53,733 nucleotides of DNA from a virus. Below, piece after piece: positions 45,170-51,319 of the stretch (its first letter is position 1; every line of letters starts with the position of its first letter). A program made the translations under genes and the position numbers. The notes beneath the pieces were generated by a model that saw nothing but the letters and a program-made list of their open reading frames with translations, was not told the origin of the DNA and did no database searches. The stretch lies in IMG/VR virus record IMGVR_UViG_3300027126_000252, positions 1 through 53,733 of that record; one strand, given 5' to 3'.

Positions 45170-46028
45170 GCTTCAAATTTCTATCTACATATTTATTTTT
45201 ATATAACCAATACATTTGCATAGCTAAGGCTGCAGGTAATAAAATATTCCAACCTATTTTTAAAGATTTAAGAATCATACCGCCTGGCAAATCAGGTATC
45301 AGTAAAGATAATAGATAACCCACACCAGATTCTGGTAAAGATTCTATTAACTCTTCCCAAGAGATCATACCTAACATACCTCTTACAATATCTATTATAT
45401 CCCAAGAGATTTCTGTTACAGTAGTCCATATCTTCCAATAGATATATGCTTTAATAGGTACTGACAAGGCTTTTAAAATATGACTACGACTTAATAAATC
45501 ATCTAGAAACTTTGCAAAAGGTTTAACTTTCTTACCTATACCCTTTAATATATTCTGAACAGGTAAAGGCAATTTATCTACTACATAATGTATAACATTA
45601 GTAAAGGTAGGCATATCATTATATGCTTTAATAAAAAAGTGAACGGCATCAAAATCTTTATCTAGTTTAGATAACATACTCTTTAATTGATTTTCACCTA
45701 GTTCTAAAAAAGCACCAAATTTCTTATCAAACTCTATTATAGCTTCCCATGTGTTTATAGATGTTATCCCTAACATCTCTTTAAACTTAGTCCAATATTC
45801 AGGCATCTTTTGAAATGCTTCATATAACTGCTTTATCTTAGATGCTAAACCACCAAAACCTGCTGTTTTAACAATATATTTACCAAATACCTCAAGGGTA
45901 TTTATATTTAAATCTCTTCTTACTAAACTAGCACCCCTTACCATAGGTGTTGACTTTATTGCTATGTAACAAGCATATCTTATTCTATTTCTAATCATAA
46001 CTATGTATCTCCTCATATAAGAGGACAA
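45159..46028 (-). CDS. Unknown membrane-associated protein
   Basis: A 289-residue protein with a basic N-terminus (MSSYMRRYIVMIRNRIRYAC) and amphipathic helices. Hydrophobic stretches near 190-215 (YIYWKIWTTVTEISWDIIDI) and 235-275 (GVGYLLSLLIPDLPGGMIL, SLKIGWNILLPAALAMQMYW) could sit in a membrane. No family is recognised. Its start is next to the stop of the TOPRIM primase gene (no gap), so the two are probably on one transcript. It resembles the other membrane proteins of this window only in general composition. An ejected virion protein is possible but unproven. Confidence 0.5.
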   Translation of the reverse strand: MSSYMRRYIVMIRNRIRYACYIAIKSTPMVRGASLVRRDLNINTLEVFGKYIVKTAGFGGLASKIKQLYEAFQKMPEYWTKFKEMLGITSINTWEAIIEFDKKFGAFLELGENQLKSMLSKLDKDFDAVHFFIKAYNDMPTFTNVIHYVVDKLPLPVQNILKGIGKKVKPFAKFLDDLLSRSHILKALSVPIKAYIYWKIWTTVTEISWDIIDIVRGMLGMISWEELIESLPESGVGYLLSLLIPDLPGGMILKSLKIGWNILLPAALAMQMYWLYKNKYVDRNLKPMV

Positions 46029-46712
46029 CTACATAAAATATTTATTCAAACCCTCAATACCTTCCCTAGTCCATAAATCATTAGGGTCTTTACCCCTATA
46101 TTTACACTCTACTGACCTAATACCTATCTTAGCTAATTTTCTCACTAAATCAGCTGATTTAGCTTTACCTGTTTCATCATTATCATAACAAATGTAAATT
46201 GATGACATAGGTGTATAAAATCTCTCAAATAACTTGAAGGTGTTTTCATCCATACCTGCTCTCATAGTAGAACAAACTACATGAGGTGGTCTAATTGCTT
46301 TTTGTAAAGCTACTAAATCAAATACACCTTCTACTATATAAACATCATCGCCATTCCATAATCCTTCAACTACTTTATGGGCATTGATAAGAGTAGGTAG
46401 CCATTGACTACGGTCTAGCATATACTTGTGTACTTTTTTATTACCTTCTGAGTCCCATGTTCTAGCTTCAAAGCCTATAAGTTTATTTCTAGGGCAATGT
46501 AAAGGGATAATAAGGTGATCCTTTAATCTTTCACCTTTACTACCAAAAGAACTTACAAATCTTTGACAAGGGATAGTAATATTCACTTTATTCGGGTCAT
46601 AGGTATTAAAGATAATACCTGTATTTTCATCTACACCACGAGAAACTAGATAAGAATAGTGTGTAGAACTTACAAACATTGTAGATAATAGGTCTTCGAG
46701 CCAATCAAACAT
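46029..46712 (-). CDS. Primase catalytic (TOPRIM) protein (split DnaG, part 2)
   Basis: A 227-residue protein that matches the RNA-polymerase part of DnaG. YLVSRGVDENT (21-31) matches the start of the core, DHLIIPLHCPRNKLIGFEAR (65-84) is the basic motif, HKYML (95-99) follows, VYIVEGVFDLVALQKA (124-139) carries the catalytic EG..D, and IYICYDNDETGKA (172-184) carries the metal-binding DND. GKDPNDLW (207-214) closes the domain. No zinc-binding or helicase-binding part is present; the zinc domain is a separate gene at 23829-24347. It makes RNA primers. The start codon lies in a perfect 10-base hairpin with the Shine-Dalgarno in the loop, as at the other primase gene. Confidence 0.85.
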   Translation of the reverse strand: MFDWLEDLLSTMFVSSTHYSYLVSRGVDENTGIIFNTYDPNKVNITIPCQRFVSSFGSKGERLKDHLIIPLHCPRNKLIGFEARTWDSEGNKKVHKYMLDRSQWLPTLINAHKVVEGLWNGDDVYIVEGVFDLVALQKAIRPPHVVCSTMRAGMDENTFKLFERFYTPMSSIYICYDNDETGKAKSADLVRKLAKIGIRSVECKYRGKDPNDLWTREGIEGLNKYFM

Positions 46713-46736
46713 ATATATCCTCCTATGGATATATAT
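46710..46736 (-). promoter_or_regulatory. RBS hairpin at the primase TOPRIM gene
   Basis: The minus strand reads ATATATATCC, loop ATAGGA, GGATATATAT, then G of the start codon. The 10-base stem is perfect. The Shine-Dalgarno AGGAGG spans the loop and the first two bases of the 3' arm, and the A and T of the ATG are the last two stem bases. Confidence 0.7.
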
Positions 46737-46743
46737 TATATGT

Positions 46744-46932
46744 TTATGCCCATACGGGTGGTTGTGCTTTACCTTCTTTTACATCTTTACCTAGAGATTG
46801 ACCTTTATTGTAAAATTCAAGTGCAGTAGCATCTGTGGGGGGTTCATTTTTACCAGCTAAAGCATCTTGGTATCCTCTGATAGTTTCAGTATTAATAGCA
46901 GTTGCAGGTGCTCCTGTTCTCATCATTGCCAT
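46744..46932 (-). CDS. Small unknown protein
   Basis: A 62-residue protein if the start is the ATG at 46932 (MAMMRTGAPATAINTETIRG), which has AAAGGAG seven bases upstream; a longer frame starting at 46992 would run through the divergent promoter region and is unlikely. It contains the polar segment GYQDALAGKNEPPTDATALEFY. No motif or membrane helix is seen. The gene is 31 bases upstream of the TOPRIM primase on the same strand and could be cotranscribed with it. Confidence 0.55.
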   Translation of the reverse strand: MAMMRTGAPATAINTETIRGYQDALAGKNEPPTDATALEFYNKGQSLGKDVKEGKAQPPVWA

Positions 46933-46938
46933 TTTATA

Positions 46939-46989
46939 ACTCCTTTGTTTATTTATATCGGTATAGTATAGTATATTATACAAAGGAGT
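46939..46989. promoter_or_regulatory. Mirror-image ribosome binding sites in a divergent promoter region
   Basis: ACTCCTTTGT at 46939-46948 and its exact reverse complement ACAAAGGAGT at 46980-46989 flank a 31-base AT-rich centre with TATAGTATAGTATATTATA. Each arm is the Shine-Dalgarno of one of the two divergent genes. The centre holds -10-like TATAAT (minus) and TATATT (plus) boxes. Whether the symmetry is functional or only two good ribosome binding sites is open. Confidence 0.5.
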
Positions 46990-46997
46990 CATTAAAA

Positions 46998-47240
46998 ATG
47001 AAATATCTATTTACATTATCTATTCTAAGCTTAACTTTCTTATATGCACAAGAGAAAGCACCTACACATGAAGAAATTAGAACTTGTATTGAGTACTGTG
47101 CTTTAACACCTGAAAAAAAGAAATTAAGAGAAGAGAGTAAATTTAAAGTCTGTGGCGATTGCTCTAATGCTTGCTTTAAAGATGAGTCTTGCATTATAGA
47201 AATTGAATCAGATCTTGAATATCACAAGAAAGGTAAATAA
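46998..47240 (+). CDS. Small secreted six-cysteine protein
   Basis: An 80-residue protein starting at the ATG at 46998, with AAAGGAG at 46982-46988; the longer frame from 46902 would overlap the divergent gene. Residues 1-18 are a signal peptide (MKYLFTLSILSLTFLYA) with QE after the cleavage site. The mature part has six Cys arranged C-x3-C, C-x2-C, C, C, which suggests disulfides or a metal site in the periplasm. The signal peptide ends in the same LYAQE as the coiled-coil protein at 14757. The function is unknown; membrane or superinfection-exclusion roles are only possibilities. The gene at 47241 follows without a gap. Confidence 0.6.
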   Translation: MKYLFTLSILSLTFLYAQEKAPTHEEIRTCIEYCALTPEKKKLREESKFKVCGDCSNACFKDESCIIEIESDLEYHKKGK

Positions 47241-47816
47241 ATGAGTCAAGACACTAATTTATTTGGTGGTGGTAATGTACTATCCATGTATATCCCCCTT
47301 ACTGAAATTGAAAGAGAATTTATCAGTCGTCTAGTAGAAGCTAATGACTTATATATCCTCATTCATGAATGGGGTGTTGTGAATAAATGTAGAGCTGTCT
47401 TTGGTGATAAGAATCTACATTTATATTTTACTATGGCATTTGATAGACCTGAAGCACCTATGCCCGTATGGTTCTTTGACTTAGAATTAAAAACAAGATC
47501 AGGTATTAGTCTATTTAGACAAAAGCTACCTTGTGATTATGACGGTAAACCTTTAAGTGTATGTCAAGGTGTAGAATTAGAAATGGTATGGGATATTTCT
47601 ATTAATGCTATTGACCCTAAACTGATTAAATCACTTATGCCCCAAACAATAGGTCTTACATCAAGAAGACAAGATAAAGACACAGGAGATTTAACAGTAG
47701 AGGGGAATATGAAATTAAATGCTTTACAGAAGAATACAGCATATGATTTACATAATAGAGAGAATAAGATGAAGAATGATAGATGGGGGTGGAGAAAGAA
47801 ATCTCGTAAGGTATAA
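47241..47816 (+). CDS. Unknown protein
   Basis: A 191-residue soluble protein. The N-terminal 110 residues look like a compact alpha/beta domain (IPLTEIEREFISRLVEANDL, HLYFTMAFDRPEAPMPVWFF) and the C-terminal 60 residues are basic (HNRENKMKNDRWGWRKKSRK), as in a nucleic-acid-binding tail. AAAGG lies seven bases before the start, inside the preceding gene. No family is recognised. It is cotranscribed with the secreted protein upstream. Confidence 0.5.
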   Translation: MSQDTNLFGGGNVLSMYIPLTEIEREFISRLVEANDLYILIHEWGVVNKCRAVFGDKNLHLYFTMAFDRPEAPMPVWFFDLELKTRSGISLFRQKLPCDYDGKPLSVCQGVELEMVWDISINAIDPKLIKSLMPQTIGLTSRRQDKDTGDLTVEGNMKLNALQKNTAYDLHNRENKMKNDRWGWRKKSRKV

Positions 47817-47833
47817 TTTATTTATAGTGTAGG

Positions 47834-47871
47834 TAGTAGTATAAAGTATTAGATAAAGGTTAACTACTATG
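47834..47871 (+). promoter_or_regulatory. Third RBS hairpin with TAGTAGT/ACTACTA arms
   Basis: TAGTAGT at 47834-47840 and ACTACTA at 47863-47869 form a 7-base stem around a 22-base loop that contains AAAGG (47855-47859). The last stem base is the A of the ATG. The arm sequence ACTACTATG is the same as at the primase zinc-domain gene, although the loop is larger. Confidence 0.55.
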
Positions 47872-48108
47872 TTCACACAACAAGAAAAGCTACAAATGAT
47901 TCGTGTAGCGATGCTTAAAAGACAAGCTAAAAATCTACCTAAAGAAGTTGAAGAAAAAGCTAAACTCTTTATAGAAAAAGGATATGATGTAGGCAAGGCA
48001 TGGGCAATTTCATGGTCAATTTATTGTAAGAGCATCAATCCTAAATCAGAACATTGCCATATGAGACCTAGTCAATATTTTAAAGGTCGTAAAAAGAAGA
48101 AGGTTTAA
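47869..48108 (+). CDS. Small conserved-type phage protein with AWAI-WS-YC motif
   Basis: A 79-residue basic protein. The segment GYDVGKAWAISWSIYCKSIN, then SEHCHMRPSQYF, recalls a small family seen in many phages and bacteria, with the pattern A-W-A-I-x-W-S-x-Y-C and H-C...Y-F. Two Cys and two His could bind zinc. N-terminal helices contain LKRQAKNLPKEVEEKAKLF. Its function is not known; in other genomes such genes lie near DNA-processing or packaging genes. It ends in a four-base convergent overlap with the next gene. Confidence 0.55.
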   Translation: MFTQQEKLQMIRVAMLKRQAKNLPKEVEEKAKLFIEKGYDVGKAWAISWSIYCKSINPKSEHCHMRPSQYFKGRKKKKV

Positions 48109-49382
48109 TATTTAATTAAGACATTGTATAAGATACCGTCTTCAACTTTATCAATAGAAATATCTAAATCCTGTGATTGAGTGAGATCAAGTTTATTTGC
48201 TTTAACTTGCTTTAAGAGAATTTGAGACCCCTTCTTTAAGGTTAGGGATAAATCAGTAAAGGATACTGTTCTTTCACCTTGATCTTTAGGGGTCTCAATA
48301 GGTTTAGGGGTCTCAATAGGTTTAGGGGTCTCAATAGGTTTAGGAGTCTCAACAACTTTAGGAGTCTCAATAGGTTTAGTAGCTTCGTCAACTTTAGGAG
48401 TCTCAATAGCTATTTCTCCTACAGCTGGAACAGTCTCTTCTACATGAGATACAACACTAATTATAGGTGTATCCTCACCATGAATTAAATGTAGTAAATC
48501 AGCCACTTCTTTTCTTAATTCATCAGGCAAACGAGAACTAAAGATAACCTTAAAAGAATTATTGACTCTTGATGAGTTTTTAAGATTTTCTGGATCAAGG
48601 GTCTTATCATCAAAGTATGAATATACCCATTTAGATTTAATAGGTAAGGGACACTTTTTACGGATTTCAGCAAGATACTTATCCATATATTCTTCAAGTT
48701 CATCAATATAGTAAGTATAGTTATCACCAAGATTTTGTCTGATCTTATCAAACCAAAAGTCCCTATTCTCTTTATCATCATTAGAATGATAAGGAAAATA
48801 AGAGTAGATATTACTATCTACAAGGGATTTAAAGGTGTCATAGTAAAGGTAATTACCATTAGTTTTAGTAGGTGCAGGCACTTCCTCACCCCTTTCTAAA
48901 GCCTGTTGAATTTCAAGAGCTTTTTTGCTTTTCAGTTCTTGACCAATGTCAAATATACGAGTTGACCAATTTTTGAAATCCTCAACAGCATTTAAAACTT
49001 TTTGTGTAGTTTCAATCATTGGAATGTTTAATCTTTGAGCTTCTTTTTTTGCCCAAATCCTTAAAGCATGACTTGCCATATCTTTCATTAAGCACACCAT
49101 TTCAGTACAATCAGGTACAAAACCTACTGCTCTTTTTGATGCTAACTTATGACCTATCATTATAAAATCAATACCGATTGTTTCACTCATTTGAGGCAAC
49201 CAAGTATCTCTAATTAATGGGTGATGTCCACCTACAACATAAACTTTAAGTTTGCCATCTTTTCTTAAACGATCTTCTGCTTCTCGGATATTATTAAATA
49301 CCTGTTGCATAACTCTATGTGGAGAAGAGGCAGACTGTGTATCAGTAGCTGCTTTTAGCATTAAATTTGCTATTTCTTTCAT
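48105..49382 (-). CDS. DUF2325-like Rossmann-fold protein with proline-rich linker
   Basis: A 425-residue protein. Residues 44-128 resemble DUF2325 (a small Rossmann-like domain): LKVYVVGGHHPLIRDTWLPQ, IDFIMIGHKLA, then CTEMVCLMKDMASHALRIWA and NIPMIET, i.e. the G-G-H-x, S-H-x-(L/x) and I-P-x-I features of that family. A helical middle part follows. Near residues 320-365 is a linker of tandem KPIETP units. The last 50 residues form a small beta domain (DLSLTLKKGSQILLKQVKAN). The neighbouring gene at 49447 is a diverged paralogue with the same layout but without the linker. The promoter is shared in form. Function in phage is unknown; nucleotide sensing or a defence-related role are only ideas. 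Confidence 0.55.
   Translation of the reverse strand: MKEIANLMLKAATDTQSASSPHRVMQQVFNNIREAEDRLRKDGKLKVYVVGGHHPLIRDTWLPQMSETIGIDFIMIGHKLASKRAVGFVPDCTEMVCLMKDMASHALRIWAKKEAQRLNIPMIETTQKVLNAVEDFKNWSTRIFDIGQELKSKKALEIQQALERGEEVPAPTKTNGNYLYYDTFKSLVDSNIYSYFPYHSNDDKENRDFWFDKIRQNLGDNYTYYIDELEEYMDKYLAEIRKKCPLPIKSKWVYSYFDDKTLDPENLKNSSRVNNSFKVIFSSRLPDELRKEVADLLHLIHGEDTPIISVVSHVEETVPAVGEIAIETPKVDEATKPIETPKVVETPKPIETPKPIETPKPIETPKDQGERTVSFTDLSLTLKKGSQILLKQVKANKLDLTQSQDLDISIDKVEDGILYNVLIKY
48284..48404 (-). repeat. 18-bp tandem repeats coding for KPIETP units
   Basis: The 18-bp unit GTCTCAATAGGTTTAGGG (plus strand reading) is repeated about six to seven times, three copies perfectly, others with changes. 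It codes for the KPIETP linker in the DUF2325-like protein. Unit number may vary by slippage. It is not a CRISPR array, since there are no spacers. Confidence 0.8.
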
Positions 49383-49408
49383 GTCTTGTCCTTTTTTAAG
49401 GGGGTACG

Positions 49409-49450
49409 CATTGTTAGTGTATTTGTATCAAATACGGTTATTTGTGTCAA
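49409..49450 (-). promoter_or_regulatory. Promoter B of the paralogue pair
   Basis: On the minus strand TTGACA (49445-49450), a 17-base spacer and TACAAA (49422-49427, with an upstream TG as in extended -10 boxes) precede the gene at 48105-49382. The -35 box is perfect. From the -10 box onward, ATACAAATACACTAACAATG is shared with promoter A at 18 of 20 positions. Confidence 0.6.
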
Positions 49451-50397
49451 GGTTTTAGAGATAAATTAAAGATTTTATTCTGATGAGTAGACTCAATAGA
49501 GAAAGAACCATCAGTAGTTAAATTGTTAGTAGAGATTTCTTTAATATTTAAAAAAATACCATCAGTATAACTAAGACTTAAACCATCTACATCTAAAGTA
49601 TAAATAGGGTCTTCCTCTTTATGATTAGGTAGTAAAGAAATTAGATAATTTCTATAAATCTCAGAAAGAGGTATTTCAAAATGGCGAAGATACATATCTG
49701 AAAAGAAAGATAAATCTTTATCCTTAAAGTGTTTAACTACTGCGGAAAGCCAATTTTGAACAAGTTGTATAACAAAAGGATTTTCAGGCTCTTCTAAAAT
49801 TAAAGAAGGAATATCTTTGAAATAATTCAAAAGACAATGGGGAGTAAGAACTAACTCTTTAGTGCAGAGAGCATCAACTTTTTGTTGAATAAAAGCAAAG
49901 AGAGTATCTGAATGAATTTTACTACTATAAATTTCTTCACAAGGGAAAAAATCTAAAGTCCTATCCTTATCTTCTAAGATAAGGTTTAGAAATTCTTGAA
50001 AAGAAAAAACTCTTGGTAAAGCATCTTTTTTCAAAAGTTTAGCTGTTTCACAATATACAGAAAAAGGTGGAATAGAATCATATATATGAGTTTTAATTTC
50101 AGATGCATCTTTAGATGTAGAAAAGATAGCAGGAATATTAAGTTTAGCAACTTGATCAGCTACCATTTTATTTATAGAGAGTGGGAGTTTAGGAGCATCT
50201 GTATATATAAAGAGTGCACCTGTTGAAGCTGGGGGTTTAGTGTTTTCTTTTTTTTCAAGGGACATAAAGCCATTAAGGATAAAAGGGATACCACATTCTT
50301 TTGTTAATTCGGGGAATAGAGTATCTCTAATAAAGGGGTAGTCATTTTTACTACCGATAGCAAACAGTTCGACTGCTATACGATTTGTCAGTTTCAT
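49447..50397 (-). CDS. Diverged paralogue of the DUF2325-like protein
   Basis: A 316-residue protein. Residues 1-100 align with residues 44-128 of the next gene: IAVELFAIGSKNDYPFIRDT, then GIPFILNGFMSLE and LNIPAIFSTS, with the same IRDT(W/L)(L/F)P core and the IP-x-(I) end, but the SH pair is lost (it reads PLSINKMVADQV). The C-terminal 50 residues (LSLSYTDGIFLNIKEISTN) also match the end of the paralogue. The middle is helical and not similar. The gene has a perfect consensus promoter and is divergent from the C39-like peptidase gene. The gene's stop overlaps the -35 box of the next promoter. Confidence 0.55.
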   Translation of the reverse strand: MKLTNRIAVELFAIGSKNDYPFIRDTLFPELTKECGIPFILNGFMSLEKKENTKPPASTGALFIYTDAPKLPLSINKMVADQVAKLNIPAIFSTSKDASEIKTHIYDSIPPFSVYCETAKLLKKDALPRVFSFQEFLNLILEDKDRTLDFFPCEEIYSSKIHSDTLFAFIQQKVDALCTKELVLTPHCLLNYFKDIPSLILEEPENPFVIQLVQNWLSAVVKHFKDKDLSFFSDMYLRHFEIPLSEIYRNYLISLLPNHKEEDPIYTLDVDGLSLSYTDGIFLNIKEISTNNLTTDGSFSIESTHQNKIFNLSLKP

Positions 50398-50410
50398 AAG
50401 TAAAACCTTT

Positions 50411-50457
50411 CATAGTTAGTGTGTTTGTATTATACACACAGCATTATATTATGTCAA
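50411..50457 (-). promoter_or_regulatory. Promoter A: perfect sigma70 consensus with downstream shared block
   Basis: On the minus strand TTGACA (50452-50457), exactly 17 bases, then TATAAT (50429-50434) lie upstream of the gene at 49447-50397. Both boxes match the consensus perfectly. From the -10 box on, ATACAAACACACTAACTATG (50411-50430) is shared with promoter B, and outer GTGTGT and ACACAC arms surround the -10 box, so a repressor or activator may bind here. Confidence 0.75.
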
Positions 50458-50510
50458 TAGTGTTTTAATAATTCTTGTATAGAAAGATATAAAAAACAAG
50501 GAGACTCGGA

Positions 50511-51071
50511 ATGTATACTTTCAATCGTAGGATTGCAAAAGCAAATGTAAACCCTATTCGTCAAAGAACACAATTTTCATGTGTAGCAGCATCAACAGCT
50601 ATGGCATTAAATGCTTTAGGTGTAAAATGCAATGAAGATGAAGTAAATGAAGTCATAGGTGCAAGACCAATGACAGGTGCTTCATGGGAATCTGTATTAG
50701 CTTGTGTACAACATTATGGCTGTAGAGGAACTTTAGTTACACCATCAACAGTAAAGCAATTAAAAGAATGGACTGATGCAGGTAAACCTGTATTAATAGG
50801 TTGGAATCCTGAAGGTCGTGAATGGAGTCATGCTTCATTGGTGTTTGATGTTGTAGAAAGAGAAGGTGGTGGTTTAGATGTATATGTAGCTGATTCTAAT
50901 ATACCTGATCCAGAAGAAACAGTTAGAGTAATAGATGCTAAAGAATTTTATAGTAAGTGGTATGAAAAATACAATGGCTATTTAATTCGTAGGTCAGCTT
51001 TAATGGTTGATAATGAGATTTCTCCTGAAGGTCGTCAGATTATGGCTTCCTTACGAAAGAGACGATTCTAG
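50511..51071 (+). CDS. C39-like papain-fold cysteine peptidase (probable)
   Basis: A 186-residue protein whose core matches the peptidase C39/papain-like layout: RQRTQFSCVAASTAMAL with Gln21 (oxyanion) and Cys24 (nucleophile), EWSHASLVFDVV with His107, and YVADSN with Asp128 completing a triad. It begins MYTFNRRIAKANVNPIRQ, a basic leader, and follows AAGGAG about nine bases upstream. C39-family peptidases cut after Gly-Gly or mature small precursors, so here it could process virion proteins or a leader. It is the first gene of a plus-strand block with helical proteins. A catalytic role is inferred from the triad; a structural, inactive homologue cannot be excluded. Confidence 0.6.
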   Translation: MYTFNRRIAKANVNPIRQRTQFSCVAASTAMALNALGVKCNEDEVNEVIGARPMTGASWESVLACVQHYGCRGTLVTPSTVKQLKEWTDAGKPVLIGWNPEGREWSHASLVFDVVEREGGGLDVYVADSNIPDPEETVRVIDAKEFYSKWYEKYNGYLIRRSALMVDNEISPEGRQIMASLRKRRF

Positions 51072-51319
51072 TGTCTATCTGTGGTTTATTTTCTAAGCCA
51101 CAGAGGAATAAAATTAACTTAAATAAAGAATTTTGGTTAGTTTTAGATGCAAAAAGTCGAGATGATGTAGAAAACATCATCCACTTTAGCTCCTTTATAA
51201 AATTTATTTTATTTATGAAAATAAGTGATATAGGAGTTATATATAAAAGAAACCCATACATCTTTGAAGACTTTGAATCGGCGAGTCAAGAAGCTGAACA
51301 AAGGAGAAAAATAAAATGA
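51071..51319 (+). CDS. Small unknown protein (GTG start)
   Basis: An 82-residue protein starting with GTG at 51071, whose G is the last base of the upstream TAG. It has a beta/alpha pattern (NKEFWLVLDAKSRDDVENII) and a hydrophobic stretch (SFIKFILFMKISDIGVIY), and ends with charged EAEQRRKIK. It overlaps the next gene by four bases. A minus-strand frame on the same DNA (51040-51261) is rejected as shadow, since the plus-strand gene is coupled to its neighbours. Function is unknown. Confidence 0.5.
   Translation: MSICGLFSKPQRNKINLNKEFWLVLDAKSRDDVENIIHFSSFIKFILFMKISDIGVIYKRNPYIFEDFESASQEAEQRRKIK

Noticed and set aside
48284-48404. Short repeats as a CRISPR-like array
   Set aside because: They are contiguous 18-bp units without spacers and code in frame for a proline-rich linker.
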